The translations under genes were made by a program, and so were the position numbers. DNA of 64,000 bases from Phylloscopus collybita (Eukaryota > Chordata > Aves > Passeriformes > Phylloscopidae), in contig JAJNNQ010000024.1 of NCBI GenBank assembly GCA_027886175.1, positions 32,529,001 to 32,593,000 of the forward strand. Direction: 5' to 3'. The number at the start of each line of letters is the position of its first letter. Within the stretch, counting starts at the first letter, position 1. The notes below the pieces were generated by a model. The model did no database searches, was not told the DNA's origin, and was given only the letters and a program-made list of their open reading frames with translations. Positions 11,101 through 23,200 of the stretch are shown in pieces.

Positions 11101-14100
11101 CTGAGGCCTAATCTGATGACAAAACCCAGGCTGCCAGGGATACAAACAAGAGGAATAGGGAGCAGAGTCAAGTTTAAGTTCCAGACCCAGTCCAAGTCCT
11201 TCAGTTCTCCCGCTGCCCCTTTGTGTGAAGCTGAGGAGCAGGCTGTAACTGAAAAGTCTTTCTGTATTTTGTCTCTGAAAAGAGATGGGGTTTGGTTATG
11301 TAATAATGATTTTTTTAAAATAAGAAATGTTACTATTTTTAAACTATGTTTGGGACACCTAGAAGATCCCACAAGCTTCAGGAAACGTGAGAAAACCTCT
11401 ATCTTAGAGAAGATCTTTCTACCAGAAGAATGATGCTTACAACAGCACTCCCTCATCATCTCCCTTTGTTACCTTGAACTTTTTCTAGGTAAAACCACAG
11501 GCCTAAGTATGTTGCTATAGATGAGAAACTGGCCTTAAAAGAAGTGAGCCTGCAAGCTGCTCAAGATCAAAATAAAATAATTTTTATTAATTTACTGATC
11601 TGGTCTACTTTCTGGATTTGGACAAAGCTTCCAATGTTTAAAGGATGCATTCTTGTTTTTAAGTGGAGTCTCTTCACCTTCTGTTTTAACACTGGCTGTC
11701 TTTCTCACAATATTCTTCATATGTGATCTGCATTTGTTTTCAACCTCCACCGAGAGATCAAATGAGTTTCTTTGGGTCTCGTGACATGACCAAGAGAGAA
11801 GCACCTCAAATTTCATCAGATCCATGGGGATTTTGTTGCTAGATTTGGGTAGAAGGCTCTTTGGAAGAGCAGGATGTGGTACATAAGTTAGCTGCATATT
11901 TACTGCTTCTTAGAAAGTGCTGTTGTCTGTGCAGCTGTCATACTGAGATTAATAAAACAAGCAAACCAAACTCCCCTGGTGCTGCTCATCTGTGCCAGTA
12001 AATGTCATCCTCTCTTCTCTCTGGGAGAGAAGAGATTTTAGTGCTGAGATTTCAAATGTTTTATGCAAAGTGAATGCCTCTCAGGTCAAACACAGCTCCA
12101 GGAGATGGCGATGGAAAAGCAACATATAGCCTGGAGGTTAACACATCGTGCTGAACTTAAGCAGATCTCTGCAGGCCAGTCCTGACCAGCCCTGTGAAAG
12201 TAAGCTGTGTTGGGCTACAGTGGAAGTTGCACTAAGGACTCACCCTCTGCCCCTGGCAGCCAGTGAACAGCCAACAGTGGTGGTGAAAGTGTAAAGGGAG
12301 AGATGTCCCAAGGTCTTCAAGGCTGGTTTTCCTATCCTGCCACCCCACCATGGAAGATGAAAATGTAGAACTGCCTTGGGAGTATCCTGGGAAGATGTAG
12401 CATGACCATGTGTCTAAGCCTGTGAATAGGATGCTGAGATTAAACTTGTTGTTGTTGCTGGGAGAGCTGGGGGAGAAGCTCTGGATTTCTTTTTACATGT
12501 AAGCTGGAACATGGTGACTGTAGCAATGCAGCTCTCTGCTTTCCACCCCAAGCTTCAATGCTGAGGCAGGAGTGGATTTGTTGGGAAGCTCCTGCCAGCA
12601 TGAGGTGTCACACAGTGCCTAGGTGGCTCCAGATCACTTGTGGTAGGTGCTTCCTCTGCTGGGGTCAGCCACCACAGAGGCTGGACCAGCAGGCTCTGGC
12701 CAGGCAGGGGCAGAGCTGTGGCTGATGTGGAGCAAGGTACCCCTAGGAAAGTCAGACAGGAACTGGTGGCCCCAAACCCAGCTGAAATGGGGCCCTGGGC
12801 TGATGGGCAGGGGCATGGGGAGGCTCCAGTTTGGCTGGGCAGGGACAGTGATGTCTGCCGTGTGCAGAGTGTATACAGACACGATGCTCTAAATAGAGCA
12901 GTTCCTTGTGGAAATGCCCAGGACACAAGCAAACTATGTAAAATGACAGTCAATTTTCATGTGGCTTCTGTTCACTGTGGTTTCTTTTCTCTTTTACAGC
13001 TCCCCATCTGTGGTCAGCAGTTCTGAAGGGCTTGGCTATAGGCTTTGGGACACTGAGCATCTCCTTAGCAATTGCTTTGACTTGGAAGATGAGTAAGTGC
13101 ACAAAGGGCTGCTCAGCATGAGCAACCAACAGCAAAGGATCAGCGACACATCCAACCACAGGAACCTCATTATACAGAGTAAAAACCAGAAGCTATTCTA
13201 GGTTTCTACCAGCCTTATGTACCCATTGCCTATCCAGAATATTTTGAAGAATATATTCCTCATGAAGACTCCATGAAACACAATTCAGATCCTGTGGCAA
13301 GGAACAGTTAAACATATTGAAAAGTCTTTGTAGACTGTAAACTGTAGAACAAACAGTAATATATTTGCACACATGCAGATGGTGCTAGACCATGTGGAGG
13401 AGCTTACTGTTAGTTGCTTAAAATCCATCCACCTAAGGTGGGACGTGATCACACCATACCACAGAGTGTGATCTATTTTCAGATAGCCAGTTAGGTGTTG
13501 TTGGGTATCTGAGGGTTCAGCGGAAACCTGGGGGCAGGGTGAGCATGTGAATGCTTGCCACCAGCATCAGAGTGCATGTGACTATTGTAAGATTTTGAAA
13601 TTACACTGGCATTTTCAGAATCTTGTCCTGATTTGAGTTTTCTGCATTTCAGCTATCTAAATGAGTTGTTTCTCAGTGGGTCCTTGCTGAGAAGTGTTTC
13701 TGTTGGTTTATGGTAGAGAAGAGTATGAGTATTTTGACTTCTTTACAGGTGACTGCCACCCACACTGCCCTCAACAGTGGGTGGCCTACAGAGGGAGCTG
13801 CTACTCTTTCTCCACGGAGAAGAAGGACTGGAATTCCAGTCAGGAATCCTGCAGGGCACAGGGAGCTCAACTCCTGGTGATCAGTGATACCTGGGAGATG
13901 GTAATGGTTCTCTTTGGCTTTGAGGATCTCCCACTTCCTTGCAGATACCTAAGTGACTGACATACAAGCAGTGCTGTCGCTTCAGCAATATTTTGGTTTT
14001 AAAGGCAAGGGAGGATTTACGACTGTGATGTTACACATCACAAAGTCTGCAGGAAGCAGAGAAGCAAAGGGAAGGAGGGAGAGATGAGGGTTGCTGTCAG

Positions 14101-16916
14101 GTACTCAGAATCATCCTATGAAGGATGGTAGGAGACAGCATTCTCCACTCCTCCTCTCCACCTCCTCTCCTATTCCAAATAAAGCTGATATGAATGATTA
14201 CAGGAAATGGCCATGGGACTGAGCAGTCTCTGTATTTATTGCCTACAAACTGATACCTCCCTACTCTCAAGGAATGCTTCCTTTGCAAAAGCAATACTTC
14301 TCCTCCCTGTGACTGCTCCAGCTCCTCCTGCTCAGTGACCCATGCCATTCCCTGTGTTCATGCTTAGTTGTTTCTTTCTCGGTCTCTTTTCAGTGCATAC
14401 TTCCTCTCTGTGCCAAAGTACCTCAGCTGTGCTGGTGAAATAAGGAACCATGTGTTCCACTGCAGGTGCTCTCTGGGGGCAGGGGCATGTGTGGTCACTA
14501 GAGAAATGGGTAGTGCTGATCACTGGGGCACTGAGGCACATCTGCTTAAGTAGAGCAGAAATCTTGATCTGGTTTTGTTCAAGCCAGGGCTTATTAGCTC
14601 AGGTCTAATGAACGTGGACAGCTGCCAGTCCCTGGACAGAAGTTGCATTGTGTGATGTTCCCTGGAGGATTACAAAGCCAGGTCTCTGCTTGATTGATAG
14701 TTTGTACCAGGCTCTCATATTTGCTTAGACAAATCCTGGCTCCTTGAGAAATAGGCATCTTCCCCAGATCACCCATTTCTCAGCATGAAGAAAGCCTTCC
14801 TGTTCCTGCTGCTTTCCTTCTACCATCTCTGCTCCTAGAGTGTCACCCATTACCCCTGCTCAGACTCACCCATCTAAACAAACTTTCCTAGCTATCATTG
14901 CCTTGTACTGCAAAGGCTGTGATTGCTCGACCTCCAAGTGCTAGGGAAGCACAGTCATATCTCCACACCACCAGCAATGATCCTCAAGCTGCTCCTATTC
15001 CCACAACTTTACCAAGCCAGCTTTGTTAATCTTCCCTCTGAAGATGTTTTCTGTGAAGCTTTGTTTATGGCAGCAGGAGATAAGGATGGAGCCCAGCCAT
15101 AACCCTGAAAGGTTGCTGTTCTTTGGTTGCAAAGGTGGACAAGACAAACTTACCTCTTCTTGCTTTGTCTTTTTTGTGGGGAGGAGGGTTGGGGATGGGG
15201 AATTTACTTCAGGACTGAATTCCTGTTTCAGGCTTCACCTTTTAACAATAATCAGAGGTCAAAAGTTAGCTAAAAGGAAAAGAACACTGAAAACACATAG
15301 GAGGAAAATGTGTATGAAATTTAAAGAGCTTTTGTACTGGGTTTGTTACACATATCTGTCAGTGCCTGCACTTCCTGCCCTACATTTTACCTTCAATTGT
15401 TAATACTTCATATTAGCTTGCTAGTTAGCTGTATAGTAGGGTTTTAATATTCATAGCTGAATATTCATAGCTTCCGACATAAAGCTCTGTGCAGGAAACT
15501 CCAGGAGATGGAGGTGCAGTTCATAGAATCATAGAATCATAGAGTCACAGAATATGCAGAGTAGGAAGGGATCCATTAGGATCACTGAGTCCGACTCCTG
15601 GCCCTGTCCTCAGAAGGTGTGGGGAAGCAGTATTGTCAGTCACTTAAGGAACAGTGAGTGAGGGGATGTATCTTGCTCTCTGTTCTCTTTACTTATTCTT
15701 ACCTCCATTTTCTTTAGTCACTTTGTAATTCATCATCATTTCTAGGATCTGTTCAAGCGTATTCAAGCGGATTGTTTCTGGATTGGACTGAGGAACAGTA
15801 CAAGCTCTGGATGGATTTGGGAGGATGGCTCTGTATTAAGTGATGCCAAGTGAGTTTCATTCTGTTTTAAAAACAATAGTGCTCATTCAGATTGCCTGGT
15901 GTTCCAGAACACCCAGAGTTCCTCCTCCAGATGTCAGGAGCTTTCTTCCTGGGCAAGAAGATTTTCTTCCTGTCACCTGTACTGCACTAAGCTCAACAGG
16001 GTTCACTTTTCACTCTTCTGCATCTTCTAAGGGCATGCCCCTGTGAAAAGCAGGTTCGAGTGTTAGTATCTCACTCTCTACTTCCCTCCAGCTGCTCAGA
16101 CCAAGAACCTTTTTTACCTTCAATGGCACACAGATTGGTCAGAAAAGCATTTACTGGGTTTAGCCAACCTTGCACCCATTCTGTTGAATGCTGGTGTCAC
16201 TGAGTGCAAGGACCCAGCCCTTTCCTGCTCTACTGGTGCCAACCTAAGTCAGAACCTTAATTTTATCTCGGTCTTTACTTGGACAAAATTCAGTGCTTTC
16301 TGTGTGAGAAAACATGTTTTTATCCAGTGACTTTGCCTGGCCCTTTCCTTTTTATGGCAGTTAAGGCAATGAGTTAGTTTCTAAAGCCTCTCCAGCAAGG
16401 AAAACTTGCCCAAGATCTCACTGTCAACAGGTCAGTACTCTGAGCACTTGGCTTAGTTCCCTGACTAAATCCAGCTTTGTGTTTCTACAAACTCCTTGAA
16501 GGCAGTGGTCATTCCATGAGATTTTCACCACTGCCAGTCACATGTTGGTGGATATCACTGTCACTGCAGGGAATTGTGTCTGTGTTTCGTTCTGAATTGG
16601 ATTCTGTGATGGCAAAATTACTTAACTGTGGCAGATAGGTTCTTTGGGGTGCATTTTATTTTCTAACAGCTGCCTTTTGGAGGTCAGGTTGTTTCTCTTC
16701 TTCTGGGCTACACCCTTCAAAATCAGATGTTTTAAATTTCTTGTATCCAGGAGACAATCTCAGTATTTTCTTTCCTTCTCACTTCTGTTCCATGTCTCTT
16801 GCAGGGTCCGCTCTAACAGCCCTGTGCAAAATTGTGCTGTCCTGATGAAGGATCATTTTCATGCCTCCAGCTGTGAATTTTGTGCTCGATGGATCTGTGA
16901 GAAAACACTTCGATAA
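8136..16916 (+). CDS. KLRG1: KLRG1-like killer-cell lectin-like inhibitory receptor, complete, five exons
   Basis: Type II membrane receptor expected on lymphoid cells. Mammalian KLRG1 binds classical cadherins and inhibits T and NK cells. Exons 8136-8253, 13000-13092, 13749-13900, 15746-15849 and 16805-16916 have consistent phase and encode 192 aa (human 195). Seen: a cytoplasmic tail with EEVTYASVKF, in which VTYASV fits the ITIM consensus; a membrane segment LAIGFGTLSISLAIALTW; a short stalk with CHPHC; then a C-type-lectin-like domain with GSCYSFS, KKDWNSSQESC, LLVISD, CFWIGLRN, GWIWEDGS, VQNC and WICEK. Several of these stretches closely match human KLRG1. The calcium-site motifs of true lectins (EPN, WND) are absent, as in NK-receptor family members. 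Position between M6PR and A2M, as in human, supports orthology. The first intron is about 4.7 kb. Confidence 0.88.
9000..9040 (+). repeat. CR1 LINE, very short 3' end
   Basis: TTAGGGTCGTTTCCAACCC followed by ATTCTACTATTCTATGA is the extreme 3' end of a plus-strand CR1. Confidence 0.8.
10648..10670. repeat. Poly-T tract
   Basis: About 23 consecutive T residues. No retrocopy with a matching gene body is seen next to it. Confidence 0.9.
15521..15620 (-). repeat. CR1 LINE 3' end
   Basis: The plus strand shows the octamer-type repeat TCATAGAATCATAGAATCAT, then GGAAGGGATCC and GAGTCCGACTCCTGGCCCTG, the reverse complement of a CR1 3' terminus. It lies in intron 3 of KLRG1. Confidence 0.92.
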
Positions 16917-19900
16917 TCCCATGTGCTTTTTAATCTCACAGTGACCTCATCAGTGGTATGAGTTGATAATTTTCTTGCAAACTGAAGCTTCACTCAAGAG
17001 CAAGGAGTTGCCTTTTCCATACCCTCACTAAAGTGTTTTACAAGGACAGGTTTGTTGTCCATAAGGGTGAGTTACTCTCAGCAATAGATCTATTCTCCGT
17101 CCACAAGTACTGGGTTACTGCTGTTTGTGACCTAGGACATATTCCCTGGCCTACTCTTTCCCTTATTTATCCTATAAGGGCAAATAAAAGCTTTGTCACA
17201 ACAGGTGTCTTCAGACCTCTGAGGGGGACCTCACTTTTAAGTATCAGATTTCATTTCCATTCCCTGCATCTCCATTGTCCGATATCAGAAGGACCAGGAA
17301 AATGAGGCCTGCTGTTCATTGACAGAAACATATGAATATATTTCTTCCAGTGGCAGCTTCTCCTTTTGCATCCCAGTGGTATGAATGGGAGAGAAGAGGG
17401 TGAAATGAAACTACAGCTTCTGTAAATCCAGCAGTGAAAATAAATCTCCAGGACTGCACTGGACCAAGTGTGTGCCTGTGCCATTTCTTCTCTCTGTTGG
17501 AAGGAATTAGGCAGATTTAACCAAGCTAGTCAAGAGACTGGACTTCTGGCGTCAAAGGAACACAGCTAATTCTGTGAAATTATTTAATCCACCAATAACC
17601 TGTTTTCCTCCCTCCTCTGCCATTTCATACTGCAGATAGAGGAAGCAGGGGACAAACCCTTAATGTAATGATCTTTCAGTTCAAATAGAGCAGAGACAGG
17701 CTCAGAGTTTGAGTGCCATATAAACACAGAGAATATTTGGGAGCGCTGCCTTCAGTTCTGGGCTGCTCAGTGCAAGTGAGATATGGACATACTGACTGGA
17801 GAGTCCAACACAGGGCCACAAATGATGAAAACACTAGACCATCTCCCCTATGCAGAGAGGCTGAGGTGGGATGGTTTATTCTAAAGCAGAGAAGGCTGAG
17901 GAAAGATCTTATTCCTACAATCATAGAAGCACAATAACCAACTTCAGCATTGCAATTCAAACTGCTTATATTTACTTCATATTTTTATTATAATTGCAGG
18001 AAATCCTTACAGCTACCAGTGGCATTATCTTCCATCTGCTTAACAGGATGCTACACATGAAGCTGTCAAGGCAGATAAAGACAAATTTACAGATCTTAGC
18101 ATACTTAGCTAAGTGGATGTCTACTGAGCCTCACATAGAGTTCACTGAGATGAGGGTCTCAGGTGAGAATGTTCTATAGCAAGGGCAGGTCTGCTTTTCA
18201 ATAACCATGACTGCAACAGGCAGAGCTGCAGTGTAGTAGGAGGTCAAAACTTGAGAGTTTTCATCTTGTGTTGTCTGGGTTATTTGGGTGAGCCATTTTA
18301 TCTGTGCCAGACTGCATTCAACTATCAAAAGGTAGTTGTTCCTGACTCCTAGAAAGTTGCCAGACACTATGAAATAATGCTGAACACTTTGCTTGCTTTG
18401 TCAAGATGGTGGTAGCATCTGTAGAAGGGAACCATCCAATTACCTTACCAGAGAATACCACTGAAGAAACAGCTTCTTGTATTATCATGATATGTAGGTG
18501 AGGTGAGCATGTCTCTGAGATTGCCTAGTTGACCTTGCCTGAACAGATTGAAAATATTTCTCTTCAGTTTTTGGCTACAGAGCACATTTTTGACCAAGGT
18601 CCTAATGATCAGGAGCTGGCTTGGGACCCGTGTGAGCTGTTTGGCTATTTGACAAAAAGGGTAGATCTAGCTCCCTCTGCCACATGCAGCTCTGCATCTC
18701 ATTCTGCCGGGTTTGTGTTCCATCAGTTCCGCTCCTGACCACTATAAATTGTCATCTTCAAAAGGCTTTGACCAGCTCATAGGTACAAATCCTCTTCTCT
18801 GTGGGTGAGGCAGACATTTCTGGGTTACATTTCTTTTGGGCAAGCAAAGCAACCTTTAGGTATTAGATGCAGAAGGAAGAGCACAAATCTGGGCTGTCTT
18901 TTGTGCAGCCCCCAAGGAATTGCACATGCACTACTATCCTCTTTTCTCCTATGCAGGTCACTGCAGGGCAGAACAAGGTCTGTAATGAAGGTTTGTTATT
19001 GCACTGCACTTGCGTTTCTTAACTCCAGAGTTCCTGAGCTTACGGAAGTTTTGATGATTATGTGAGGAGAAGGGTAGGACAGACAGAAAATAATTTTTTT
19101 CCTGCACATTTTTTAATCTGAAAATTAGGCTTTACATCATCCAACACAAATCTCCATTCTTTGGAGTTTGCATTAGAACTATAAGTAAGACACATTCTAC
19201 TGCCACTTGCAAGGGTAATAATTACCAGAGCTATTGATCCTCCTGCTGCAGACCAAGTAAAGACAGTGGTCTTAAAACCCCACTTCCCTCTATGGTACAA
19301 CACTGCCCATCACAGTGCATTACATGAATGTGCACTTAATTAAACCAGGATGACTCCATCAAACAGCAATAATTTGATCTAGATGTACCAATGACTTGAC
19401 TTGGAACAAGAACCAGTAGAAGGAGAGTAAGACCCAGGCCACCTGTGTTCTGCTGCGTGAGGGTAGCTGCTGCTTTGGGCAGCTGGTTAATGTGTTACAT
19501 GCTGTTAATGGCTTGAACTTTTGGCAGCTTCCCGTCATGTCACTGTCCCTGTTTCTGTCAGGGTGAAGGCCAGATCATTTTAGTTGACTTGATTTTCCAG
19601 GCAATTTCTGGCCTCTTTTCCTGGCACTAGCTTTGATGGGCCCAGTAACAGAGACCAAAAGGGAACAGCGTGGGTAGAGAGGCAAGGTTTTTTCAGTTTC
19701 CATTCCCTGTTTTCACAATCTGTTAATGGGACTTAGACACACCATGCTTGTTTCCCAAATCCTAGCTCAATCTCCTGCTTGCAGTTTGAAGGAAATCAAA
19801 CAGCTCCTGCTCTTCCAGCAACCTCCATGACCATGTCCAGCTCCATACAGAGAGCCCTGCCAGAAATGGAGGCCTTCCCCTCATGCTCTGCTGTTAGCCC

Positions 19901-20130
19901 TTCTTTCCTCAGCTACAACCTTTCCTCTTCCATTGCCTCTGTCCTGCCCCAAAAGACACACAGCTCTGGCCTGCCAGGAACCCTCCCCTCCCTCTCTCCC
20001 CCAGCACTGGCCTTCTGCCCAGACTTGGAGCTGCTGGTTCCAGCTCCTCCTTACCGCCTCTCCCTGTTTCCGGATGGGCCCTGGCCCCCAGCCCTTATCT
20101 TCTCCAGCCCCTGGGCTGTTTGCAGAGGAG
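16917..20130. other. KLRG1 to A2M intergenic spacer
   Basis: No gene recognised. The first few hundred bases after 16917 should be KLRG1 3' UTR. A plus-strand CR1 internal piece lies at 17738-17935. A C-rich, TATA-proximal stretch begins near 19780 and leads into the A2M promoter. Several short open frames in this interval show no family signature. Confidence 0.7.
17738..17935 (+). repeat. CR1 LINE internal fragment
   Basis: Reads like CR1 3'-region sense sequence (CTTCAGTTCTGGGCTGCTCAG, then GAGAGGCTGAGGTGGGATGG and AGAAGGCTGAGGAAAGATC). Both ends are degraded and no octamer tail is visible. Confidence 0.7.
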
Positions 20131-20132
20131 AG

Positions 20133-20138
20133 TATAAA
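20133..20138 (+). promoter_or_regulatory. A2M: TATA box of alpha-2-macroglobulin gene A
   Basis: TATAAA in the context GAGAGTATAAAGGGG, 94 bases before the ATG at 20227. A start of transcription near 20160-20165 would leave a 5' UTR of about 60-65 bases. A TATA-driven promoter without a CpG island suits a strongly tissue-restricted secreted plasma or egg protein. Confidence 0.75.
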
Positions 20139-20226
20139 GGGGTTGACTGAGAGAGCAGAGGGGGAGTAAAAGCAGCACAGGACCACATTGAGTGTCTGCT
20201 TGGCTCACCACGTCCTGCTGTGTACC

Positions 20227-23200
20227 ATGGGGAAGAACGGGCTGCTTATCAAATCAAGCATCTTCCTCCTCCTCTTCTTCCTTCAGGGAGACACCTCGCC
20301 CATCACAGAGCCGTAAGCTATGCTGGGGGGTCTCTGGGCAGGCAGGAGACCTTGGCTGTATTCCTGTGTCTATTTCTTTGTCCCTTGTCTTCTGTCTAAC
20401 TTCTTTTATCCAGGAATAAAGACACCAGGGCTGGGTAAAGTGCCTTCTACGAACAGGAACTCTAGTGCTTGAGAGGAATGCAAAACAAGCTGTGAAACTG
20501 AGGTATCAGTAAAGCTTCAGGGGATTGACAGGATTTCAACAAAATTTTATGCACAAAATTAGTTCTTTTGAAAGACAACTTTTCATAAATGTTTGTGCAA
20601 TGAGGTCTTAAGAGACAAACTTTTTTGAAAGGACAATAAAAGGCTTAATTTTGGGTTGACTGTCCTACTCCCAGGTTGAAATGCCCAGGAGTTGAGAGTG
20701 GCTTTTTTTAGACGATATTGAGAAGAAAATGAACAAGTAGCTTATCTGGCATGCTCAGAAATGGCTATATTTTTTAATTCACAATTTTCATCTCAGCCAA
20801 TGAATGAAAATTCCCTTCTCACCCAGGGTAATGTGACACTGTAAGACTGTGACTGTCCAGGTCTGTGAGGGTATAATGTCCTACCTCCCTTCTTCACCCC
20901 TTTTTGCACTGTTTGTATGTGAAGGGCATTTGTGTTGTGTGCATGTGTGTACATGTCTGGTAGGAGCAGCACATGGAGGTCCTGACATCCCAAAGACTTT
21001 CTCCTTTGGCTTCTTGTCAATGTCTCTTCCTCCCCTGCAAAGCATGGGGCACCTCACCCATCACAGAGCCGCAATGGGGCAGGGGAATTTCTGAGCAAGG
21101 CTGTGCTGTAGTGCTTTCATCAAATGCAGGGGAAACAGTGGGATCTGAGGGGCCAGAGCTTGATCCCTGCAGACCAGCTGATGGACAAAAGGGTGCCAGA
21201 GCCTCTGCTACTGTTAAAGGGAATGCCCTGCCTTACTGCTGAGGTACTGAGGGCTCTTCTCCCATCTGCTCACTGCTCTGAGTATGCCCACTGGAGGCCA
21301 GTCCTTATCCACCAGAACGGGAGCACGGTCAGCATTAGGTGGATTGGGCTTGATTCCAGCTGCAGTGCTGGGCACCAGTGTAGCCCTGGTTCGTGCCTAA
21401 GATATTTTAGTTTCCTAAAACTCTTTTCCCAGAAAGTTTTCTGTAAACAAAAAACGTATTTTTCTAATTATAACCTTTGTTTACATTCTTTCCCTAAAAA
21501 AAACCCTTCTTCTTAATAGCCCTCTAATTTAACCAATATAATTAAAGAAATTTGCCTTTATTTCACCAATTAAATTATTCTCTATAAAATAATATAAAAA
21601 AAATCCAAAAATAAACACAATCATTATCAACCTTCTAAAATCAAAATCTGCATTGTTGTAGTATTCAACAACATCACACCGGGACGCCACCGACAAGTTG
21701 CAACGCCGGGAAGGAAGGAGGCTGTGCAGGGCTGAGCAGGGACCCCCTGTTGAGCTGAGACAGAGGGGCATGCTTCCCTGAAAGCCTGAAACTTGTTTGT
21801 GTTTTTGCTTAAGATCTGGCACCACGCTGTGGCAGTTTTGAATCTCTGCGAGAAACGAGAGTAATGCTACAGACGCCTCGCAGTGTGTAGTCAATGGAAT
21901 TTGTTCACTGGCTGCTGGCATTTGTGTGGCTCCTGAATGCTGCCAATAGTGTCTAGCAAAGGTGACAATTGAGTTCCACCCCCCCACCCCGCCTTTATTC
22001 AGGATCCCAGGAAGAAGCGCTGCTGTTGTGCCAGAACCTAGAAAAACATATCCTTTCCAGATGTTTGTGTGGAGGATTTCCTCTGGTATTTTTTATTTGA
22101 GACCAGCCTCTCTGCTTTCCCCTGCTGCTACAGATGTGCTGGAAATCTTGTAACACTCTTAGAAAATGCACCCTTCTTCCTGTGCAGTGAAGGCTGTAGT
22201 CATCAGATTGGTTTGTTGGTCTTTATACACAAGTTCTTACCTGTCCCTGCTCCTCTGACCTATCATTCTCCCTTGTTCCTAGGCAGTACATGGTGCTGGT
22301 GCCCTTTATGATACACACAGATTCTCAAGAGAAAATCTGTGTTCAGCTGACCCACCTGAATGAGTCTGTGATGCTGAGTGCCACCCTCGAGTACCAAGGG
22401 GAGAACAGGAGCTTGATTGATGATGTGGTGTCAGAGAAAGATGTGTTCACCTGCATCCCTTTCTCTGTGAGTATCTCATCCTTGTGGGATGATCCTTTGT
22501 GCCAGGCATAAAATGTAAAGGCACTGAGAAGTGATGATCAGAGTAACACTATGGTCACTTACCTTTTGGCTAAAGGTAGGTTCATGCCCATCCTCAACAC
22601 CCTTTTACTCCTGAGATCTCCTTAGTATGCTAAATGACTGTGAGGTGCTGAATCCTAGAAAGCACCCCCTTTCTAGGACAGGAGAAGAAAGTAGGTTTAG
22701 TATATTGACACTCCTGATGGCTGTTTGGTGAAATGGCTTTCCACACCATCCTTCAACATCCTCAGTTTGTCACTTGAGTGCCTTCAAAATGTGGTAGAGC
22801 TTTTGGACCTCAGATACTTCTTACCTGGTGTATACTGAATCAATGTAAGAACATAGAGCTGTGATTGCCTGTATCTGAAAAAAAACCCAAAAAACCAGCA
22901 AAGCAGGAAATGTATAATTTAATGTAATTGAAAGCCCCAGGGACTATAACGAGTTGTGGGCAACTAGGAAACCTGATCATTTATCTCAGAGCCTAGATTC
23001 TGTCTTTGGCCTGAAAAAGGAAGAATTGGTCTTCAGGACACTGAAAAGGTTGGCACTTTTGTCTTGGTTTGTCAGATGCAGGTTGAAGAATGACTTGGTT
23101 ACTTGTGAAAGAGAGGTATAGATGTCTGGCATGTCTGGTTTGGAAAATGAAATGTTCTGCAAGGACTAGGGTCATAACCTGAAAGAGAAGATAGACTATT

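Larger units (their letters stand above)
8254..12999 (+). other. KLRG1: First intron of KLRG1-like gene
   Basis: Non-coding stretch between the cytoplasmic-tail exon and the transmembrane exon. It holds a short CR1 3' tail at about 9000-9040 and a poly-T run at about 10648-10670. At about 12590-12880 it becomes GC-richer, giving several overlapping open frames that have no recognisable domain. I see no other gene in it. Confidence 0.8.

Noticed and set aside
19058..19303. Minus-strand frame with a hydrophobic stretch that vaguely resembles the KLRG1 membrane exon
   Set aside because: No splice context, ITIM or lectin exon nearby; hydrophobic similarity alone is not evidence of a second receptor.
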